64,000 nucleotides of DNA, taken from the NCBI RefSeq assembly GCF_905220415.1, contig NC_059552.1:3549001-3613000 (forward strand). Direction: 5' to 3'. A program made the position numbers and the translations under genes. Under the pieces are notes generated by a model that was given only the letters and a program-made list of their open reading frames with translations, did not search any database and had not been told where the DNA came from. Origin of the DNA: Colias croceus. Taxonomy: Eukaryota; Arthropoda; Insecta; Lepidoptera; Pieridae. How positions within the stretch are numbered: position 1 is the stretch's first letter; each line of letters opens with the position of its first letter. This document shows, one piece after another, positions 56,766-64,000 of this stretch.

Positions 56766-58485
56766 CAAATATAATGAGTTAATCTAATTATTTTTATTCA
56801 GTTTTTTAATATTGTTTATTATTACTTATTAATAAATACATTCATAACGAATTGAAATTTTAAAAATAAACAAAATTTATGTAACGTTACTATTTTTCAT
56901 AAACAAAAATAAAATAATAACTGAGTAATGAAGATTTTAATTCAGTCCGTGGTAAATAAGGAAGTAAAGAGAGATATTATAACTTATGACATGGCGTGAT
57001 GACAAGCGTGTTAAGCCAGCTTGTCACATGTACTCACTTCCTCGCAATATTAATCTATTTATTTACTTATGAGATTCATAATTAAATTATGATATTGTGT
57101 ACATGAAAGTTTAAACCCTACGTCTAATATAGTTAGTGATTAAATTCCCTTGATAGTAATCCCTTCGTAATCCTTTCATTATTCGGTATCTAGATTTTAG
57201 CAGTGTGAACTATTTTGGGGGATATTATATAAATACATGCTACTAATTAAAATTACGAAACCAATAACATAAAGCGTATGTTTATAAATAAAACTTTATT
57301 ATATGGCAAAGCAATATCCTTTATGATGTAGGTACCTATGGCAAAAAAAAAACGACGTGTGGCACTCGGGGACTGCCGCGGTAAGCAGTCCCCGAGTGCC
57401 ACACGTCGGTTTTTTTTTTTTTTTTTGCTAACTGTTTGTTTCAGGCCAGTTAATATGTATAACGCTTCTATAACAAAAATCACATACCACAAAGTCTAAG
57501 TAATTGAATTACAGCTTTCAGACCATAATATATTTTTGTAAGAAAATTCATAATGCAAATGGAAATAAATCGAATGGATAAAATGTATTTTTATTTCGTC
57601 TTTCAATAAAATCTTCACCAATTCAAGGATTGGATTTAGGTGCGGTTTTGCCTTTTATGACGGTAATAACTTAAATCACGCTCCATTTTTATATAGACAC
57701 TGTAATTAAATGTAAAAAGATAAATTTTTTTCTTTTGATAAATTATACAAAATAATATATGGATTTTCTGTGGCAGAATGATAAATTATGTACTTAATCA
57801 TAACAATTTTTATTATTGTGTTATTTTATAAAAGTTAGATACAACCAACGGTTTGCATAATTCGAGTTTAAAAATGCGTGCATGTAATGCATGCGTTTAC
57901 TATAAACATTTAAAATATGCTATGTACTACATACCGAAAGTGCTATATATTTATATTTATTTATCAACAAATACCAAATGAGCATGGCCGTTTGTATTTC
58001 TTATAAGCTCTCTATCTCTTTGTCTATCAGCTTTTATCATCGGAACGATTATTTCCAGTGCGGTTATATCATTTAGAATTTAATCATAGCAAAAACAATG
58101 AAATATGAGTACACATAAAAATATTAAAGCTCATTTTACAAGTTATATACGAACTTTTTTTTAAAACCATTACCAAAATAGATCTTATAAATTGGTTCAA
58201 TTTCGCAACATGAGATAACCCGCTCAATGTTGCACGCTCTAAAATTTTCCGAGCGTTTAAAATATGAAAATCTCCAGTCTTTTTGTTTTATTCAGTCTCA
58301 CTTGCTATCCTCGATAAAATCTCAGAAGCGTGTCAGGGTCTGCTTTACAATTTCTGTTTTGTAGGACAACGTTCTTGTACTAGTTATAGACATGATTCAA
58401 GTACTGTGTATCCTTCACATTTATACTATATTAATATTATATAGCTGAAGCATAATTCAATATAAAAATATATTGTAATACTGTG
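56766..58485. other. AT-rich intergenic sequence with a long hairpin
   Basis: No gene supported. It contains the inverted repeat at 57353-57408 listed separately. Confidence 0.5.
57353..57408. repeat. Perfect 24-bp inverted repeat (CGACGTGTGGCACTCGGGGA family) flanked by A- and T-runs
   Basis: Bases 57353-57376 and 57385-57408 are exact reverse complements around the loop CGCGGTAA. Outside lie an A-run (57343-57352) and a T-run (57410-57426), so the whole structure folds back over roughly 80 bases. The arm matches the start of the repeat at 17166. It looks like two ends of that repeat joined head to head. Confidence 0.9.
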
Positions 58486-58654
58486 GCTGAACAGTTTGTT
58501 TGTTTGTTTGAACGCGCTAATCTCAGGAACTACTGGTCTGATTTGAAAAATTCTTTCGGTGTTAGATAGCCCATTTATCGAGGAAGGCTATATATAGGCT
58601 ATATATCAACTAGCTAAGACCAACAGGAGCGAAGCACTGTGGCTAAAACCGCGG
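58486..58654 (+). mobile_element. Decayed Helitron copy
   Basis: It shares GAACGCGCTAATCTCAGGAA, TTCTTTCGGTGTTAGATAGC and AAAACCGCGGAGCA with the family at 17831-18021. The 3' CTAG has mutated to AAGTACT. Confidence 0.6.
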
Positions 58655-60636
58655 AGCAAGTACTTGATAAAAATACGTTTACCTATTTTCATCGCCAAAG
58701 GTTTTGTTTGTGTGGCAAAAAATGTGTATCGTCGCGGATGGTTAATTGAACATTATTTTAATCCACGCTGAGCTAGAAGTACGAGTACGATAGGACTTAA
58801 GCACTGTATTTTATTTATGTCTTTTAACTTAAGGGGGGTTAGGCGGTCAGCGAAAATTCAGCTATTCGGGCCTGAGGTAAGCGGTGCGGCCCTTAACTTT
58901 TGACGTATTAAATCGGTTTTTTCCTTTATTTTATAATATTAATGTAAGTACATTTATTACAATAAAATTATTATGACTATGCATTAGTACCTATGCATAG
59001 TCATAATAATTTTGTTGATACAAAATGTAGGTTTATTTTAAATGCTTAATATATTTTCATCCAAACATATTAATATCTGTTTTATTTCAATTTTATATTA
59101 TGTATTCGGAACGAATACACAGTTCTCGTAAATTTCAGGCTATCTGGGTTTCCATGAAAAAAAAACGAAAAATCACTGCCGTATTATCCCCAATTCCTGT
59201 ATAAAACGATAATAAGCCTGGATAGATTTTGTCAAACATAATGCATCGCGTAACGAAGTTAACATCATGAACTCATTTGGGAATGAAATTTACCGTCATG
59301 TTTTCCTCCCACCGCATGTCTAATTCAACGATCAATAAAGTCAAACGGAGGCCTTATTTTAAATACGTAATGCAGCTATTTTAGCTGTTCCCAGTACACT
59401 GGCTTTCGTGTGAATAATTTAGACAATTTGCGATGTTCAGTGAGAAGGGAAATTGAAAATAAAAAATAATTGGGCGAGAACACGCTCTGGTATTCGGCAT
59501 TGAAAGTTCTGCTTGTTCCGAAACTTAATGGATGCATCTGTTTCATTGAAAATATCTGGGCTTTGTTTTAGAAGTTTGAAGATATTTCATTTTGGGTTTT
59601 CATTGTTCGGTTTTCATATACTACAATTATATTAAAATAGATTTCTAAGAGATTATGTTAATAGGTAATTAGATTTAACACTTTATTTTACTACTATATA
59701 CATTATAAGATATAAAACTATACGACTATATTTTCCTCTGTTAAAAAAAAACTTAAAACGTTACTACCAAAATCAATCAAATAACAACCCACAATCAACT
59801 AACTCAACAAAACAAGTAAATCAATCTAACTACGTTGAGAATTATTAAGGTTAAGAATACATTAAAAAGAATAATATTTATGTAACGATAATGCACCAAG
59901 TTCCAACAGTAAACTAGTCCATAACTCCAACTAACCGAACTAAAGTATTCTTTTAACGCTTCAGGTCTTGAATAGTGAAAATTGGTTTCCAACTTTCCTC
60001 ATAGTAATTTATGCAGTCACTTCTGTTTTAACACTTATTACTGATTCTCGATTTATCCACATTTACATTATTAGTAACAAGATAATTTTAGTTTTTTTAT
60101 TTAAATTTTGTATGGCTTAATATGTAATGCAGTTATTTTGAGAAGATTCTTTTAGAGATCGTAATAAAAACTTCAAATTAATGGCGTAGCCTTATTTGAC
60201 CCTCTCTAATCACGTACAAAAAAATGATAAATTAATTTAGTAATATAATCATTACAAGCATCATGATATTAATTAAATTAAAGCAGGAATTTTGTTGCGT
60301 CATTGTACCGTATTAGTAGACAATTAATTAGAAAACGGGACCTTTTTATTGTCATTATTTATAGGTAAATTCCAAAATATCAGTAATACATATTACGGTA
60401 CACCTGCTCACGTTTCCTGCGCCCCAGGCCAATAATTCGATTAATCATACAAATATTTCGGAGCTTCGAGTGTAATGGGCGCGCAGATCCAATAAGGAAT
60501 TTTATGAGAAGCGGTTGAGCTATTCATATTGTCGACTGTAATTTAATAAATATACGCGGTCCTAGAATAAAAGGATGTGATTTGGCACAGCAAATTTATA
60601 CGAATTCGATGTCATACGTTTCCCTTTTCTAATAAA
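58655..60636. other. AT-rich intergenic sequence
   Basis: No gene supported. A perfect inverted repeat, AAAATTATTATGACTATGCAT with its complement, lies at about 58963-59012 around a short loop. An open frame at 59804-59992 has no features. Confidence 0.5.
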
Positions 60637-60822
60637 CTAGCTGTGCCGCGCGTATATACCCGCATTTCTCCGCTCCTGTTGGTATTAGCGTGATTATATA
60701 TAGCCTAGCCTTCCTCGATAAATGAGCTATCTAGCACCAAAATACTTTTTCAAATCGGAGTAGTTCCTGAGATTAGCGCGTTCAAACAAACAAACTCTTT
60801 AGCTTTATAATATTAGTATAGA
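60637..60822 (-). mobile_element. Short non-autonomous Helitron
   Basis: In minus orientation it starts A|TCTATACTAATATTATAAAG, contains GAACGCGCTAATCTCAGGAA and ends GGCACAGCTAG|T. It belongs to the 17831-18021 family. Confidence 0.75.
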
Positions 60823-61307
60823 TTAGATCCACCTAGATTGATCCAGAAATAGATTCCTATACCTACCTAATCCAAACTTTCAGTATGTTAAAGATAGTCT
60901 AGACAGTTAGCTGCTGTAGAGAAATTTAGACAGCTTAACTTAGATTGTTGTAGTTCAACGAAGGATATACAAGTCACATTACCAGAAATTTAACTTTAAA
61001 TTGAAGCAAAACAGAAGTGAGCTAAATAAATGTTATTATCAAAGTTTTCGTTCGTACGCAATTAAGATTTAGAACGAAAAAGTGATGAAATATCTCTGTT
61101 AGCTAAACAAGATTTTAAGTCCTTCATTTGAGGCGTTTTATTTACAGAGTATCGTTTGAGGCAATCCTCTATTATGAAAGACAGATATTTATAATTTGTT
61201 ATTTTAACGAAGTTTTATTTTTTCAGATTTTTTTTATATAACGAAGATACCTAACATTTTGATGTCAGTAGTTCATAAATATCAATAAACCCTATCTAAT
61301 CTATGAC

Positions 61308-61632
61308 TCGTGGCTCGTGGCGTCTCGTGGCCACGAGACGCTGATTTTGCGCCAAATTTCACGCCGCAAGTGGAAATGGATCGGCCACACTCTTAGAAGA
61401 AACACATCGCATATACCCAGGCAAGCCCTGGAGTGGACTCCCCAAGGGAAAAGGAAGCGTGGCCGTCCTAGGCAATCCTGGCGACGTTCGGTGGCGGCGG
61501 AAGCTAAGGCGATTGGGTTGACGTGGCCGGAGGTGAAGAGCGTAGCCCAAGATAGAACGCGATGGCGGCGCACTGTGGACGCCCTCTGCCCCACATAGGG
61601 GACATAGGACAATAAGTCAAAGTAAGTAAGTC
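61308..61632 (+). mobile_element. 5'-truncated RTE-type LINE with target-site duplications
   Basis: The direct repeat AATCTATGAC flanks the insert (61298-61307 and 61633-61642). The open frame 61317-61598 reads ISRRKWKWIGHTLRRNTSHI, then WTPQGKRKRGRPRQSWRRSV and ends DALCPT, the familiar C-terminal end of RTE/BovB-type ORF2 (K-W-WIGH-LR ... GKRKRGRP). The 3' end is an AAGTAAGTAAG tract. Only about the last 94 residues of the protein remain. Confidence 0.85.
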
Positions 61633-61642
61633 AATCTATGAC

Positions 61643-63480
61643 AGGAAAGTTATATTAGATTATTATTTACAGTTCATATGGTCTGGTTTATATATCGTCA
61701 CTGAAAATACGTAAATTAACATCAGGCGAGATTGTGGTCAAGCGCTTCCCTATTACCAATAAAAAAAAAAAAAAATGGGACAAAAAATGTATAATATAAG
61801 CAACCAAAGAATATACCGGATTTTTTTTAATTATTCAGTCGTACATTATTAGATAAAAGCTCATGAATATTAATTAGCTACTAAAGAAAATAATGTTAGT
61901 ATAATATATAAAAATCTGTGGTCAATTCTCTTACAAAATTGTCATGGAATTTAGACCAACAGACAAGCCATACAAATGTGTCGAGTTTCGCGTTTATAAA
62001 ATATTCACATTGTGCGTGTCTCGTGTTTTATACCAGAACATGAATGTATCATTTATTTATATACCTACTTTTTATTATACCTATATATTATATTTACATA
62101 GTTTATTGTAGATCTGATACATTACATTTAGGTAGGTTTCACAATTTGATAATGTGTGTGATAGCTTATTTAAAACTTTTTGACGAATAGGTAGGTAATT
62201 TCATTTTTATTTTAACTAACAGATAATATCCATGACAATGTATAATTTAAAATTGTTGATAAAATGGAAAATTTAGAACTTTAGATTATTTATTAAATTA
62301 TAAAACATGAGAGGAAACTATTTCACTTGCAAAGAAGTAATGCACCAAACATCAAACAAAATGTCCAAATATTTAAAAATTCCGCTTTTAGAACTATGCT
62401 CTAAATTTCCGACTGGAAAATTATATTGAAAACGGAACGCTGTAGGCTTATATTTTATTCATACAGCGTCGTTAAATATTGTCTACCTTTTTGACTGACA
62501 CCCAACTATGCAATGTATTTACCTAAAAAAACATCCTACAATTTATTTCTGCAGAAAATAGCTAAGTTTTCGACAGGCCTGTTGAAACACAAAACACTTT
62601 TGTATTCTTGAAGAATGCAACGCATTTTATCTATGTTTACTATTTAAATTATTTTATAAGATACGTTTCACGGTCTCTATTTAGGTACTATATTTTAAAA
62701 TATTATATTATTATAATAATATGGCAGTTGTACTTATAATTTATATATCCTACTACACAAATAAGTATTGGCCCTAATACAATTTAATAAAGCTCACGAA
62801 TAAATCTAAAAAGGGCGTAACATTAACGAAATGCGCGATGGAACGAAAACAAAGCCATAATTCTCGTATGAAGAGTTCTTGGAATTGTCGGGTCAAAAAC
62901 AAGATTGTTGTGCCGAAATTATAGGGGAAACGAAGATAGGGTGAAGGTAGGCCTGTTTATAGTATGACAAACATTTGCTGGGTGTAAATTGTACAGTGCA
63001 CGAGGCAACTTGGATTGCCACGTCTCAAATTGGTGTATACTACGGTAACACTATACAATATACATATACATAGTATACAATATGAGAAAACAGAAGGCAA
63101 TTTCAAAAATGTTCCGTGTCGTGTTGTGAATATTGAACAGCAAAGTATACATCAAAAGTCTTGTAATTTACAGACTTTGTTAACCATAATGTAATTGTAA
63201 TTTTCACTAAAAGTTTAAATACATTTAATTTATAATGAACAAAACATTACCTTATCTCCGACAATTCTCTTAATACGTCAAAATCACGCTTCTCAATCTA
63301 CGAAAATAATTACACAAAATTAAAACGTAAACAAGCTTAAATTCAATTCCATTTCGATATTTCAATGAATCTCGTTTAATATTCGAGATTCTAAAGGAAA
63401 TTAATTTTGATTGAAGCTATACATCATTTAAAACATAAAAACTTAATGTTTATTCCGCACTGTTTATACATCTTTCTATA
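61643..63480. other. AT-rich intergenic sequence
   Basis: No gene supported. A 14-base A-run lies at about 61761-61775. Nothing else recognised. Confidence 0.5.
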
Positions 63481-63640
63481 TATGACACACACACGCACAA
63501 ATGCAAAAACGCACGCTTAGACGCACTCACACATACACGCAGACGCACACACAAACTAACACATTCACACACCCACACATACAAACATACATATTACACG
63601 CGCACACATACATGCAGACAAACACTCACTACACATACAC
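63481..63640. repeat. Degenerate (AC)n/(ACACGC)n low-complexity tract
   Basis: About 160 bases of CA-rich simple sequence with interspersed CACGC and CATAC units. It has no coding or structural signal. Confidence 0.8.
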
Positions 63641-63699
63641 TGGTCACGTATTAATAGGTCTATATTATTTTAAGTAGAAGTTGATATTAAGTTCAGTCT

Positions 63700-63930
63700 A
63701 TTGTTTTGTTTTTTCACTTCTTGCCATTTGTTTATTATGTTAAGTTATAAATGTATTTAAGTAGTGTCATCCGCGAGGGGGGCTAGTGATCTGTACTACA
63801 GGTCTTTCACAGACCTATTTCAGACACTAGTCCTTCACAACGTAAATGCTACACGTTTACATATTTTGTTCTATTGTAATAGTATAAGTTGTGAAGGCAA
63901 ATAAATAAAGTTTTTATTATTTATTATTAT
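63700..63930 (+). repeat. LINE 3'-end-like sequence with ATT-rich tail
   Basis: The stretch CCGCGAGGGGGGCTAGTGAT ... CAGACCTATTTCAGACACTA is followed by AAATAAATAAAG and an (ATT)n tract, the layout of a LINE 3' UTR. There is no coding part and the family is unknown. Confidence 0.35.
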
Positions 63931-64000
63931 TTTATAAATGGTGCAAGGCTTAAATTAACATCTTTTAAATAAGGCATTAAGTCTGAATTATTATTAGCTG

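Noticed and set aside
57253..57492. Minus-strand frame through the GTGTGGCACTCGGGGACTGC palindrome
   Set aside because: The frame is produced by the palindrome and the poly-A/T runs; no independent coding evidence.
63481..63640. Telomere- or satellite-like CA-rich tract
   Set aside because: Irregular CA units without a fixed period; ordinary low-complexity sequence, and not the insect TTAGG repeat.

Overview
The window looks like a piece of a moth or butterfly (Lepidoptera) nuclear genome. This is an inference from AT-rich sequence, compact introns, many short Helitron copies with TC...CTAG(T) ends, and insect-type LINE, MITE and piggyBac-like repeats. I see no bacterial genes, CRISPR array or rRNA.

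One host gene can be reconstructed with confidence. It is the small-conductance calcium-activated potassium channel SK (KCNN family), on the minus strand from about 33.9 kb down to base 1, where its C-terminal exon runs out of the window. Its exons carry S1 to S6, the pore, the calmodulin-binding domain, a coiled coil and a Pro/Ala-rich tail. All boundaries have GT/AG sites and consistent phases. Taking one exon of each duplicated pair gives 1770 coding bases (590 codons) to the window edge.

Two consecutive SK exons are duplicated in tandem. The pore exon exists as a GYGD version (6303-6438) and a GFGD version (5779-5914). The next exon, carrying the end of S6 and the start of the calmodulin-binding domain, exists as 4430-4540 and 4266-4376. 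Each pair is matched in length and phase. Two copies of the 136-base pore exon would shift the frame, and the two S6 exons are only 53 bases apart, so choosing one of each is strongly favoured. Four channel cores are possible. A candidate first coding exon with a CpG-rich leader lies at 33849-33935.

The SK introns (0-34 kb) hold Helitrons, small MITEs, a tRNA-like repeat, a decayed piggyBac-like element (26.75-28.26 kb), a 2.1-kb TIR element (24.24-26.35 kb), a 1.24-kb element built of inverted CTCGAG-centred motifs (14.97-16.22 kb) and a 0.94-kb element with a transposase-like N-terminal ORF (22.09-23.02 kb).

From 34 to 64 kb I see no confident host gene. This part holds a decayed DIRS-like retroelement in which an 83-bp coding segment has become a seven-copy minisatellite (35.4-36.4 kb), a MITE with perfect 57-bp TIRs (37.8-38.1 kb), a small retrocopy (45.0-45.3 kb), a full-length I-superfamily LINE with target-site duplications and one nonsense codon (46.18-51.59 kb), a 5'-truncated LINE fragment (52.1-52.4 kb), a CR1-like LINE with a long intact ORF on the minus strand (53.9-56.8 kb) and an RTE fragment (61.3-61.6 kb).
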